Source: Halosimplex halobium | GTDB taxonomy: Archaea; Halobacteriota; Halobacteria; Halobacteriales; Haloarculaceae | Reading direction: 5' to 3' | DNA length: 64,000 nt | Assembly: GCF_051414055.1 (NCBI RefSeq) | Contig: NZ_JBLKNX010000018.1 | Coordinates: 73,628-137,627, forward strand | In this document: one piece after another, positions 25,584-35,037 of the stretch | Layout of the letters: the number at the start of each line of letters is the position of its first letter | How positions within the stretch are numbered: the stretch's first letter is position 1 | The notes under the pieces: generated by a model | Seen by the model: the letters and a program-made list of their open reading frames with translations, nothing else | What the model was told of the DNA's origin: nothing | The model's database searches: none | Program-made: the position numbers and the translations under genes

Positions 25584-27470
25584 TCACCCGTGGATCCGTC
25601 TGAGTAGCTGGATCGACCCCTGGAAGATCGTCTTCGGCACGTTGCGCGTCTTGATCAGCAGTTCGCCCGCGTCGTTGCGGTGTTCGGTCTCGATGAAGTA
25701 CCACGTCGGACAGACGGCCCCGTCGTTTTCCGTGTGATCGAGTAAGTCGTTGACGACGTCAGCGTCGGCTTCCAGTACCTCTTGGGTGATGTGTGCCGCG
25801 AAGGGGGCGTACTCGTCGTCGACCGCGATGGGGAAGCTCTGGTCCTCCTCGACGCTCGCCTCCTGGTAGTCATTCCAGACGTAGTCCGCCTTCGTCGCAA
25901 CCACGAAACACTGCTTGTCGCTGTAGGTGCGAGCCAGGTCGCGGTAGTACTGCAGATATCCTTTGTCTTCGCTCCGGTGGGACGGTGGGTACTCCGGATA
26001 CATTCGGCCGCTCCGTTCCCACCGGAGCCAGCCCGTCTCGGCCCCTGACGGAATGCACTCGATCTCGTTTCGCACCTCGTCGTCAATATTCGAGATGGCA
26101 ACGACGTTAGGGACGCTTTCGCTGAATCGCTCGTCCGGCCGATCAGTCTGAGGAGCGATGTACTCGAGGTCGAGGTACTCGCGATGATTCCCCCGTTCCA
26201 CGACCGGCGCGAGGAAGTCGTCCATCGGGACCGTGAACAGGAGCGTGTCGGACTGTTCGATCTGGTCTTCGACCCGCTCGGCGAGCCCGTCCCCCGAGGT
26301 GCCCCGAATCGCCCCGCCGTCCGTCACCGCTTCGTCGGCATTCGCCTCCGGGGTGTCTTCGGAGTCATCATCGTCCGAATCGGTATCCCGAACGGATATC
26401 GAGTCGGTATCCCGTCGGGCCCCGTCAGTCCCGTCGGCCGACTCCTCGTCTCTGAGGAGGTGCTGACAGATGTCGTTCAACCGCTCACCGGGGTAGTCGT
26501 ACGTCTCGAACTCGAATTGCTTCGGGAACAGGCCCGGAGCGTACTTGTACGCGAATCGCAATTTATCGTCATCCCCCTTCTCATTCGGGTCCGGCCAGCG
26601 GCCGTCCTTGATGCTGTCACGCGCCCGGTTGATCGGCGACACGGTCGTTCCGGCGTTCTCGTTCATCGCCGCGCTGTCGATGACGTCCTCGACGGCGGCC
26701 TTCGTGCCGCCGAACGCGGCCGTCTTTCCGCTCCGTGCCGGGCCCATCATCATCACCTTCTGGTTGGCCTGGAAGTTCGCGAACTGCTTGAGCGAGAAGA
26801 GCAACACGCCGATGACGGCGATGTCCTGCAGGATCGCCGCGAGGTCGAACCCGTAGAAGTACACCTGCCGGGCGACGAACCCGCCGTCGACGACCTGGAT
26901 GGGGCTCCGGTAGCGGAGGTGCGCTTCCACGAACACGACGGCCAGCACGGCCGCGACCGCCCACCAGACGCGGTTGACGGCGTCGTCGAGGACGACCCGG
27001 TTGCCCTCGAACAGGTCGGTCCACTCCTCGCTTCGCATTCCGCCGTACCACAGGCCGGCGGCCACGGAGGCGACGAGACCGAGGAAGGCGAGTACGTTCG
27101 CCTGGGAGGCGACCATATCGAGGAAGACACCGTTGACGGCGAGAAAGACCGCCGCGGGGAAGAACCCGAACAGGAAGACGAGCACGCCCTTCCCGCGACG
27201 GTACGAGTCGAAGAGGAACGTCCCGAACAGCCCGACGAAAAAGCCCGCGAGCACGACGTAGACGACGACCGCGGGAACGCCGAACTCGGGAAAGACACCG
27301 GCGATAATTCCCTTCGTGACACCGCCTTTGTTCCACCAGCGGATGAACATCCTCGATACGAACACGGCGGAAGCGAGGAAAGCGAGGAAGTAGCCGATGA
27401 GTTCCACCCAGTCCCATAACACGAACACGCTCCTATCTCGCAAGGAAGAGACCCGATCTTGGACGCCCAT
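25584..27470 (-). CDS. Membrane-anchored GTPase of the tubulin-like gene cluster
   Basis: A 628-aa protein with about six membrane helices in residues 1-220, then a G-domain. P-loop GPARSGKT is at about 243-250; a switch II-like YDYPGE is at about 322; VATKADY at about 522 fits the guanine-specificity motif (TKxD). A disordered acidic insert (TDSDDDDSEDTPEANADEA) interrupts the G-domain. I chose the ATG at 27470; two earlier in-frame starts add only Arg/Asn-rich sequence. It is first in a two-gene operon with the propeller protein and divergent from the tubulin-like gene. Both the membrane part and G-domain are homologous to 31131-32591. Confidence 0.82.
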   Translation of the reverse strand: MGVQDRVSSLRDRSVFVLWDWVELIGYFLAFLASAVFVSRMFIRWWNKGGVTKGIIAGVFPEFGVPAVVVYVVLAGFFVGLFGTFLFDSYRRGKGVLVFLFGFFPAAVFLAVNGVFLDMVASQANVLAFLGLVASVAAGLWYGGMRSEEWTDLFEGNRVVLDDAVNRVWWAVAAVLAVVFVEAHLRYRSPIQVVDGGFVARQVYFYGFDLAAILQDIAVIGVLLFSLKQFANFQANQKVMMMGPARSGKTAAFGGTKAAVEDVIDSAAMNENAGTTVSPINRARDSIKDGRWPDPNEKGDDDKLRFAYKYAPGLFPKQFEFETYDYPGERLNDICQHLLRDEESADGTDGARRDTDSISVRDTDSDDDDSEDTPEANADEAVTDGGAIRGTSGDGLAERVEDQIEQSDTLLFTVPMDDFLAPVVERGNHREYLDLEYIAPQTDRPDERFSESVPNVVAISNIDDEVRNEIECIPSGAETGWLRWERSGRMYPEYPPSHRSEDKGYLQYYRDLARTYSDKQCFVVATKADYVWNDYQEASVEEDQSFPIAVDDEYAPFAAHITQEVLEADADVVNDLLDHTENDGAVCPTWYFIETEHRNDAGELLIKTRNVPKTIFQGSIQLLRRIHG

Positions 27471-27718
27471 AGGACCATTAATGGTCGATTCCGTGTAATT
27501 ACGGTTACGATTACAGTCCATGTTGCCGACGGATCGGGTGATCTCACCGGATCCTGAACAGTCGTCGACTCCGGACAGTCCGGGCGTCCGGAGGGATCGA
27601 ACGGCGAGGCCCGTGCGATCCGGGAACCTGAGGTGTCTCCCCGACCGGCGGGCTGTACCGACCGTTCGTCCGGAGGAACGGCGCCGCCGTCTGTCCGCAA
27701 TCGGTGAGTACACCACAA

Positions 27719-27753
27719 TTGATTTATAAGATAATTACAAGTGTTAGTGCCAT
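27719..27753 (+). promoter_or_regulatory. Leaderless promoter of the tubulin-like gene
   Basis: A TATA element tttata at 27723-27728 sits about 28 bases before the ATG at 27754, the spacing expected for an archaeal transcript that begins at the start codon. The surrounding sequence is unusually AT-rich for this window. The 283-base divergent interval (27471-27753) must also hold the promoter for the GTPase-propeller operon on the other strand, where ATTAAT lies close to the 27470 start. Confidence 0.65.
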
Positions 27754-30700
27754 ATGGCGGCACAAGAAGCCGACAGTCGGGTGACGGTCCCGGACACGAT
27801 TATCGGGATCGGGAACGCCGGGAAACAGGTGGTCTACACGCTCCTCGAACAGGACTGGGTGCTCGAGGACGCGCTGAAGCCGCGAGAGGCCGACAGCAAC
27901 CCGAGTATCGACCCCGTGGTGATCGATACGGTGACCGGGGCCGAGCAGGACGACGACGTCGAACGTATCAGCTCGATAAACGACGAGATCGAAAAGAAAC
28001 TCGGCGAGTACGGAAACAACGCGACGACGGAACTCGAATACATCAACCCGATCGAGGAGACCGACCAGCGGTACACGAGCGCGCACGGCCTGACGTTCCC
28101 GGGGACGGTGGCGGACATCGCGACCGAGGCCAACCTCAAGGCGTGGTGGTTCGACCAGAACCCGGAGCTGCTCGACGAGAACGAGAACTACAGCGAGGGC
28201 GTCATCAGGCGGCGGGCGCTGAGCAAGGCGCTGTACCACGCGAGTCAGGCGGGGACGGGGACGGACCCGCTCTCGAGGGTCGTCAACAAGGCGGGGAACT
28301 CGAACAAGGTGTACATCGTCGTCGGGCTCGGCGGCGGAACGGGATCGGGGATGTTCCTCGACCTCGCCAAGCGCATCAACGAGACCCACGGTGCCACGGA
28401 CGTCGAGCTGTTCGGCGTGCTCCCGGGGCCGCGCGAGGAGAACGACACGCGGGCCAACGCCCACGCGGCGCTCTCGGAGATCGAGTACGTGAGCCTCACC
28501 CAGAGCGACCCGTTCCAGAACGTCGTCTTGGTGCCCTACGGGCCGTCGAGCGACGACGACCTGTTCGAGGAGGCGGTGGGGTACGCGATGATCGCTCACC
28601 GAAATCTCGAATCGAACCACCGAAACAAGCTCAACAACAACAACGACAACCGCGGCCCGGCGAGCTACGCGCCGTTCACGGTGTGTTCACCTCGGATCCT
28701 CCGGTACAACGCGAAGGGCGTCACCGAGGCCAAGGAGGCCGTCGAGGAGTTCCGCAAGGAGAAACAGGCCGCCCTCGAGACGGAACTGGACCTCTACGAC
28801 GCCGCCATCGAGTCCATCACCGACAACTTCGACACCGCCGGCGAACAGCTCGAGGCCGGCCTCGCTCAGGACGGCCACGCGACACACGACCTCTACAACC
28901 TCGACGGTGAGGAGGCACGCCGGGCGCGGGACCGACTGGACGAGTTCGAGCAGCTGCTCGAAGACCAGGCGTTCGACGACCTCGACTACCAGGCGCACGA
29001 GGACCTCCTGTCCGACCTCCGGGACGCGATCGACAACGCCGAGAACGGGCTCACCGACGATATGTCCGCCCGGGAACAGCGCGAGGAAGTCGTCGAGACG
29101 GCGGCGAGCAGCGTCGACCTGCTCGACCCGGTCGAGGAGCTGTACGCCGGCGAGGAGAAAGACCGGGAGCTCGCGAGAGTGCTCCGCGACGAGCTCCGGG
29201 CGATCAAGCGGCGCACGGAGATCCTGAAGGCCCTCCACGTGATCGAGTCCGAGCCGATACGCGAGGGGTTCCGGATCGCGCTCGACGCGGATCAGGGGTT
29301 CGCCGCCGCGGGCGACCTCAACAGCGAGTGGCAGAGCGTCGTCGAGGACATCGACCGGCTCGAGGAGGAGATGGCGGACCTGGAGGAACTGCGCGAGGCG
29401 CTGGCAGACGAGCGCGACGAAGCGATCGAGGGCTGGCGGGCGTCGGTCGAGGACGACATCTCGTATCTGATCGACGTCGACACGCGCCGTCAGCGTCTCG
29501 AAGACCGACTGTCGGATCTGAACGACAAGATCATCGACGCCACGGACACGATCGACAACGCGCACAACCCGAAACAGGTCCCCGACGACCCGCTCGATTT
29601 CTCCGGGTTCGACGCGATCAATCAGGACTTCGAGGCGCTCGGTCTCGAGAACAGAACGGTCGACGAGGACACCATCACCGCGTCCCTGCAGGGGCTCGCG
29701 GAGATGAAACGCGTCTGGTTGATGGCCGACGAGGAGGGCGGCTTCCTCGACGCGCTCGGTGACATCTTCGGCCCCGACGCCGAGGAAGAGCTCGAGGACA
29801 GGTTCTACGCGGCCCGCCAGAACGTCGACCAGAACCTGTTCCGGGTTCCGTCGGAGTTCGACTCGCTGTCGTTCGACTGCGAGTTCCTCGACGAGGACAA
29901 CATCAAAAACCGGGCCAGCGCGCTCACCAAGGAACGCCGCCAGCGGGTCGACGACATCGTCAACGAACTCGACCGGGGGGTCAAACGGCCGAACTTCGAC
30001 CTCGAAGGGCTGGTGGCGGCCGACTCGTCGGTCGTCGAGTCGGTGGAGGTCCCCGGGGTCGGCCGGTCCGAGGACTTCTACGCCGACCAGCTCCGCAAGG
30101 AGCTCTCCGACGACCTCTCCGAGGCCCACCCCGCCTCCATCCTCGACGAGCTCTGCCGGGACGGCGGGCGACCCGACGTGAGCTCGAGCGGGATCGTCTT
30201 CCAGGCGTTCGACACCTCGTTCGTCGCGCCCGTCGAAACGGAGATCGAGCGCCGGACGGAACGGCTGGAAGAGCTGGAGAGCGAGGAACAGCAGTACCAG
30301 CGCGTCCGGGGTCTCATCCGCAACGAGGGGTCGGACTTCACCGAGGACGGGACCGGCCCCGACGACATCGAGATGTCGTTCGACGGCGCCGACGAGGCGT
30401 CCTACGCGTACCACCGGATACTCGACCCGGAGGAGAAAGGACGGCTTCTCACGTCGGACGACATCGTCGAAGCGAACCTCTACGAGAGGGAGAACAAAAA
30501 GATCGAGACCAACCTGGTCGAGCAGGCCGAGGAGGTCGGGAACCTCGGCGGGTCGCTTCCCCTCAACGTCGGGCAGATCGAAAACGAAGGTGAGACGAAC
30601 GAGGCGTCACGGGACGACGACGGGGTGTACATGAACCATCGGGTCTATCCCGTGTACCTGAGTCGTGCGCTCGAAAAAGACGAGAGCGGCGATCCGTACT

Positions 30701-31134
30701 TCGAGGATGTCCACGAGAGCCTCGTCGAGAACGGCGTCTACGTCGAGGGGAACAGAGAGGGCTACCACCCCAGCAAGGTCGGCAACGCCAATCCGTGGGA
30801 CTTCGCGATGGTCCCGTTCGTCGGCGGCGTCTTCCTCGACAACCTGAGCCTCGTCTCCCAGCCGGGTAACGGCTACCTGAGCACCTACGAGACGGAGCGG
30901 TCCGACAAGCGCGACAACATCCGCATCAGGCACACGCACGCGCTCGACGGACTGGACGACTACCACGACTGGAGCGCCAGCGGCCGCGGCGGGTACGTCG
31001 TCCGTGACGAGGTCGTGAACATGGGGACGCCGGAACACGACATGTTCGTCACCGAGGACGAGGCGACGGTCATCGACGAACTGATCGCGCGACACCGGTT
31101 CACCGAGTTCGACAGTACCGTGGACCTGGAGTGA
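27754..31134 (+). CDS. Tubulin-like GTPase (Tubulin_2 type), 1126 aa
   Basis: The N-terminal ~330 residues have the tubulin/FtsZ nucleotide-binding layout: IIGIGNAGKQVVYTLLEQ at the start, VVIDTV acidic strand, and the tubulin signature GGGTGSG at residues 193-199, followed by LFGVLPGP and ARANAHAALSE-like helix sequence. The remaining ~800 residues are mostly charged helix with several likely coiled coils (for example around residues 520-580, VEDIDRLEEEMADLEELREAL) and a C-terminal globular part. It is far longer than FtsZ or CetZ (about 360-400 aa). GTP-dependent polymerisation is known for the superfamily; here it is inference. The stop overlaps the next gene (GTGA). Confidence 0.85.
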   Translation: MAAQEADSRVTVPDTIIGIGNAGKQVVYTLLEQDWVLEDALKPREADSNPSIDPVVIDTVTGAEQDDDVERISSINDEIEKKLGEYGNNATTELEYINPIEETDQRYTSAHGLTFPGTVADIATEANLKAWWFDQNPELLDENENYSEGVIRRRALSKALYHASQAGTGTDPLSRVVNKAGNSNKVYIVVGLGGGTGSGMFLDLAKRINETHGATDVELFGVLPGPREENDTRANAHAALSEIEYVSLTQSDPFQNVVLVPYGPSSDDDLFEEAVGYAMIAHRNLESNHRNKLNNNNDNRGPASYAPFTVCSPRILRYNAKGVTEAKEAVEEFRKEKQAALETELDLYDAAIESITDNFDTAGEQLEAGLAQDGHATHDLYNLDGEEARRARDRLDEFEQLLEDQAFDDLDYQAHEDLLSDLRDAIDNAENGLTDDMSAREQREEVVETAASSVDLLDPVEELYAGEEKDRELARVLRDELRAIKRRTEILKALHVIESEPIREGFRIALDADQGFAAAGDLNSEWQSVVEDIDRLEEEMADLEELREALADERDEAIEGWRASVEDDISYLIDVDTRRQRLEDRLSDLNDKIIDATDTIDNAHNPKQVPDDPLDFSGFDAINQDFEALGLENRTVDEDTITASLQGLAEMKRVWLMADEEGGFLDALGDIFGPDAEEELEDRFYAARQNVDQNLFRVPSEFDSLSFDCEFLDEDNIKNRASALTKERRQRVDDIVNELDRGVKRPNFDLEGLVAADSSVVESVEVPGVGRSEDFYADQLRKELSDDLSEAHPASILDELCRDGGRPDVSSSGIVFQAFDTSFVAPVETEIERRTERLEELESEEQQYQRVRGLIRNEGSDFTEDGTGPDDIEMSFDGADEASYAYHRILDPEEKGRLLTSDDIVEANLYERENKKIETNLVEQAEEVGNLGGSLPLNVGQIENEGETNEASRDDDGVYMNHRVYPVYLSRALEKDESGDPYFEDVHESLVENGVYVEGNREGYHPSKVGNANPWDFAMVPFVGGVFLDNLSLVSQPGNGYLSTYETERSDKRDNIRIRHTHALDGLDDYHDWSASGRGGYVVRDEVVNMGTPEHDMFVTEDEATVIDELIARHRFTEFDSTVDLE

Positions 31135-32591
31135 CCAGCGAGGACATGGGAGACACTGCAGAGACGTCGCTCCGTCGACGGCGGGACGGCATCGACGCGG
31201 TGCTGCTCGCCGTCTCGGCACTGCTCGTCGGGGTCACGAGCGCGGTCCTGGCGCGGATGCTGGTCGATGCCTGGGACAGCGGCGGCATCGTCTACGGTGC
31301 GGTGACCGGAACCCTCGGCGCGCTGGGCCTCTCGAAGGCCGCGGCCGTCGCGACCGTCGTCGGGTTCGTCGTCACGCTGTTCCTGTTTTTCCTGCTGGAC
31401 TCGTCGAAGCAGATGCAGGCGCTGACGCTCGTGCCGCTGTTCCCCGTCTTCTACGTCGCGGTGACGGGAGAGGGCAGGTGGTACGCGATCCAGTGGGGGG
31501 CCCAGGTTCCGTTTCTCGCGGCCGGTCTGCTCGTCGGGGCGGCGGTCGCGCTCGCCGGACGGAACGTCTCCGGCAACGTCAGGGAGTTCCCCGCCGCGGC
31601 GAACGGACTCCACGTCGTGCTCGCGGGCGTCGCGGCGGTCGGGTTTCTCGAGTACCACCTGGCGTCGGGCGCGGCGGTCGTCGAGACACGGTACCTGTGG
31701 CGCGACCTCGGAGCGGTCCTGGTCGTGGCAGTCCTCCTCGGCTCGTTCACACGGTACCGGAATCCCGTCACGATGGTCATCGTCTCGGCTGACAGCGATG
31801 GGATCACGGAGGCCAACGTCACCGGCGGGCTGTACCAGACGGTGCGACGGATCTACGGCGACGCCGCCGTGACGACCGAGAGTCACGAGTGGCTGCTGCG
31901 GGCGTCCAATGTCAGTTCCAGGGAGGACCTGCCGGATGTCGTGAACCCGGGTGACCGGAACGATCGCGAGGACGGTACCAGGCGGGGATTCCAGTTCCGG
32001 CCGGACGGCTGGTTCAGTCAGACGGTCGCCGTCGGGGCTCGGGCACTCCCCGCGGCCCGGTTCACGGAGTACCACTTCAACGCGATCGACGATGCGGTTG
32101 CCGCTCGCAACCGAACGAGAAATCGCCTCGTCGACCGGACGAAACGATACCTGCGGCTGGCTGTTCCGAAAGCGACCCCGGACGGGACCGGCACCGATCG
32201 TCGGATACACAACGCCGTCCTCGGGGCGGATGTCGTGGTGTGTGCGGTCCACTACCCGGACATCGCGACGAACGACGGTGCCGTCGAGACGTTCGCGCGA
32301 CTGTACCGGAGCTTCGAGGACGACTCCCGGACACGGCTGCTCTTCGTCGTGACCGGCGGGAGCACGGCCATGGACAAGTACACAGCCGAGGAGGGGGGTC
32401 CCCGGGTACCGCTCTACGACACCGAATTCAGGTCGTTCGTCCGGGACGCTCTCCTGGAGGGGTCCGACGCGTGGAGGGGAAAGCGGCCCGACGACGAGGA
32501 CATCGTGGTTGTCGACCGCGAAGAGAGCGACGACGCGGAGACCGCCTCACGGCTCAAAGGGTCCAAGCGCGTCCTCAAAACACTGTTCTGA
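31131..32591 (+). CDS. Membrane pseudo-GTPase paralogue
   Basis: A 486-aa protein from GTG 31131 (an ATG at 31146 gives 481 aa). Six helices in the first ~200 residues match the GTPase at 25584 (AVLARMLVDAWDSGGIVYGAVTG versus AVFVSRMFIRWWNKGGVTKGIIAG; FLLDSSKQ versus FLFDSYRR). Where the active protein has the P-loop after KVMMM, this one reads MVIVSADSDGITEAN: no glycine-lysine P-loop remains. ADVVVCAVHYPDI and RLLFVVTGGSTAMDKY match later G-domain strands. It is therefore a G-fold that probably cannot hydrolyse GTP. Co-translated with the tubulin-like gene. Confidence 0.8.
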   Translation: MTSEDMGDTAETSLRRRRDGIDAVLLAVSALLVGVTSAVLARMLVDAWDSGGIVYGAVTGTLGALGLSKAAAVATVVGFVVTLFLFFLLDSSKQMQALTLVPLFPVFYVAVTGEGRWYAIQWGAQVPFLAAGLLVGAAVALAGRNVSGNVREFPAAANGLHVVLAGVAAVGFLEYHLASGAAVVETRYLWRDLGAVLVVAVLLGSFTRYRNPVTMVIVSADSDGITEANVTGGLYQTVRRIYGDAAVTTESHEWLLRASNVSSREDLPDVVNPGDRNDREDGTRRGFQFRPDGWFSQTVAVGARALPAARFTEYHFNAIDDAVAARNRTRNRLVDRTKRYLRLAVPKATPDGTGTDRRIHNAVLGADVVVCAVHYPDIATNDGAVETFARLYRSFEDDSRTRLLFVVTGGSTAMDKYTAEEGGPRVPLYDTEFRSFVRDALLEGSDAWRGKRPDDEDIVVVDREESDDAETASRLKGSKRVLKTLF

Positions 32592-32692
32592 GTGCTCCGC
32601 GGTCGGCGAAGGGGAACGGCCCCGCCGTCCGGCCGGCACGCCGCTCGCTGCAGTCCGAACGGCTCAAATACCTGCCGAACCGACGGAGGACC

Positions 32693-34744
32693 GTGTCACA
32701 GCAGGTCGGCGAGGTCGGGACGCTGTTCCTCCACGAGTACGGCGACGACGTTCGCGTCGCCGTCGTCAGGGATGGACAGCGGCGGCTCCACGCGATACTG
32801 GAACTCAAGGAGACCGGCGCCGGGCCGCGACCCGCCCGGCTCCGCGTGAAGCAGGGGACCGACGAGGAGCCCCGCCCGCCGGATCTCTTCGTCGAACTCG
32901 CCCGCTCGGCCTCGCGCATCCGCATCTCCGAGCAGACCTCTCCCGAGGTTCGCCGCCGGCTGCAGGAACTGCTCGACGCCTACCAGCTGGAGGCGAAGGC
33001 CGTCCGCACCTGCCGCTACTGCGCCAGCGAGGGCCACTACTCCCCCATCACCTCGGAGACGGCCATCGAGGCCGACGGCGAGTACATCTGCCCCGACTGC
33101 GCGAAGGCGGAACTCGACCGCGAGCTCGCCTACAAGGGCGAGATCACCAGCGGCGCCCGCGACCGGCTCTACGACCTCCTCACCGAGGTCCAGGACCTCG
33201 ACCGCGTATCCAATCTCCTGAAGGGCGACCTGGACCCCGACCTCACCAAGTTCGACGAGATCTCCGCGACCGTCGACGAGGTCGACCCCGTCCCCGTGGA
33301 CTCGCTGGATCTCCACCCGGGCATCCAGGACCACCTCGAATCGCGGTTCGACACGCTCCTGCCGGTCCAGAGCCTCGCCGTCGAGAACGGCGCCACCGAA
33401 GGCCAGGACCAGCTGGTCGTCAGCGCGACCGCGACCGGGAAGACGCTCATCGGCGAGATGGCCGGTCTCGACCGCGTGCTCAACGGGGAAGGGAAGATGC
33501 TCTTCCTCGTCCCGCTCGTGGCGCTGGCCAACCAGAAACACGAGTCCTTCGAGGAACGGTACGGCGACATGGTCGACGTGTCCCTCCGAGTCGGTGCCAG
33601 CCGCATCAACGACGGCGGCGGCCGCTTCGACCCCGGCGCCGACGTGATCGTCGGTACCTACGAGGGCATCGACCACGCGCTGCGGACCGGCAAGGACCTG
33701 GGCAACATCGGGACCGTGGTCATCGACGAGGTTCACACCCTCGGCGAGGACGAGCGGGGCCACCGCCTCGACGGCCTGATCTCGCGGCTCAAGTACTACT
33801 GCGGGGAGCTGTCGGACAACGCCAGCACCGACGGCACCCAGTGGATCTACCTCTCGGCGACCGTCGGCAACCCCGGTGACCTGGCCGAGCAGCTGCGCGC
33901 CCAGCTCATCGAGTTCGAGGAGCGGCCCGTCCCCATCGAACGCCACGTCACCTTCGCCGACGGCCGCGAGAAGATGGGGATCGAGAACAAGCTCGTCCGC
34001 CGCGCGTTCGACACGAAGTCGTCGAAGGGCTACCGCGGCCAGACGATCATCTTCACGAACTCCCGGCGACGCTGCCACGAAATATCTCGCAAACTGGAGT
34101 ACGATTCGGCCCCCTACCACGCCGGGCTGGACCACCGCCGGCGCAAGAAGGTCGAGCGACAGTTCGCCGACCAGGACCTCGCCGCGGTCGTGACGACCGC
34201 CGCGCTCGCCGCGGGGGTCGACTTCCCGGCCTCGCAGGTGATCTTCGACTCGCTGGCGATGGGCATCGAGTGGCTCACTGTCCAGGAGTTCCACCAGATG
34301 CTCGGCCGCGCGGGGCGGCCCGACTACCACGACAAGGGGACCGTCTACGTCCTCGTCGAGCCCGACGGCAACTACCACAACAGCCAGGAGATGAGCGAGG
34401 ACGAGGTGGCGTTCAAGCTCCTGAAAGGCGAGATGGACCCCGTCATCACCCGCTACGACGAGGGCGCGGCCGTCGAGGAGACGCTCGCCAACGTCACCGT
34501 CGGCGGGAAACACGCCAAGCGGCTCAACGACCGGATGATCGGCGAGGTACCCACGAAACACGCGATCGGCAAGCTGCTGGAGTACGAGTTCATCGACGGG
34601 CTGGAACCGACGCCGATGGGCCGCGCCGTGACCTCCCACTTCCTCTCGCCCGACGACGCGTTCCTGCTGCTCGACGGCATCCGCAAGGGCGACGATCCGT
34701 ACGACATCGTCGGCACGATGGAACTGCGCGACGACGAGCGCTGA
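32693..34744 (+). CDS. DUF5814 superfamily II helicase
   Basis: A 683-aa helicase. N-terminal DUF5814-type region (VGEVGTLFLHEYGDDVRVAVVRDG) contains a zinc site (CRYCASEG...CPDCAK). Helicase motifs: ATATGKTLIGEM (motif I), VIDEVHTLGED (DEVH box), YLSATVGNPGD (motif III), IIFTNSRRRCHE (IV) and QMLGRAGRPDYHDKG (VI). It resembles Hel308/Ski2-type DNA or RNA helicases. No ATG fits; the GTG at 32693 gives the expected start (VSQQVGEVGTL). A copy of its last 98 bases occurs at 37111-37208. Confidence 0.9.
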   Translation: MSQQVGEVGTLFLHEYGDDVRVAVVRDGQRRLHAILELKETGAGPRPARLRVKQGTDEEPRPPDLFVELARSASRIRISEQTSPEVRRRLQELLDAYQLEAKAVRTCRYCASEGHYSPITSETAIEADGEYICPDCAKAELDRELAYKGEITSGARDRLYDLLTEVQDLDRVSNLLKGDLDPDLTKFDEISATVDEVDPVPVDSLDLHPGIQDHLESRFDTLLPVQSLAVENGATEGQDQLVVSATATGKTLIGEMAGLDRVLNGEGKMLFLVPLVALANQKHESFEERYGDMVDVSLRVGASRINDGGGRFDPGADVIVGTYEGIDHALRTGKDLGNIGTVVIDEVHTLGEDERGHRLDGLISRLKYYCGELSDNASTDGTQWIYLSATVGNPGDLAEQLRAQLIEFEERPVPIERHVTFADGREKMGIENKLVRRAFDTKSSKGYRGQTIIFTNSRRRCHEISRKLEYDSAPYHAGLDHRRRKKVERQFADQDLAAVVTTAALAAGVDFPASQVIFDSLAMGIEWLTVQEFHQMLGRAGRPDYHDKGTVYVLVEPDGNYHNSQEMSEDEVAFKLLKGEMDPVITRYDEGAAVEETLANVTVGGKHAKRLNDRMIGEVPTKHAIGKLLEYEFIDGLEPTPMGRAVTSHFLSPDDAFLLLDGIRKGDDPYDIVGTMELRDDER

Positions 34745-35037
34745 CTGGTACTTTCGTCAGTTGGTATCTGAGGCGTAGCCCGGGCTGATAGACGGGCCCA
34801 CGCGTATCCAGGGAGCGGCGCTACCCGTGACGACGACCGACCATTACGGTCGTTCGAGCACGCACACCCGGCATTTCGGGGTTTTATAAATAGCAAGGAG
34901 AATACCCGCGCCTTGAGGCGCGGGATGAATCCAACACTCTGACCGCCAATCCACCGACGACACTCCAGTCGGATATTCCACGCCCGGTCGTTGATTTTAA
35001 TACTTATCTTACTATAACACGTTATGAGCACAGTTCG

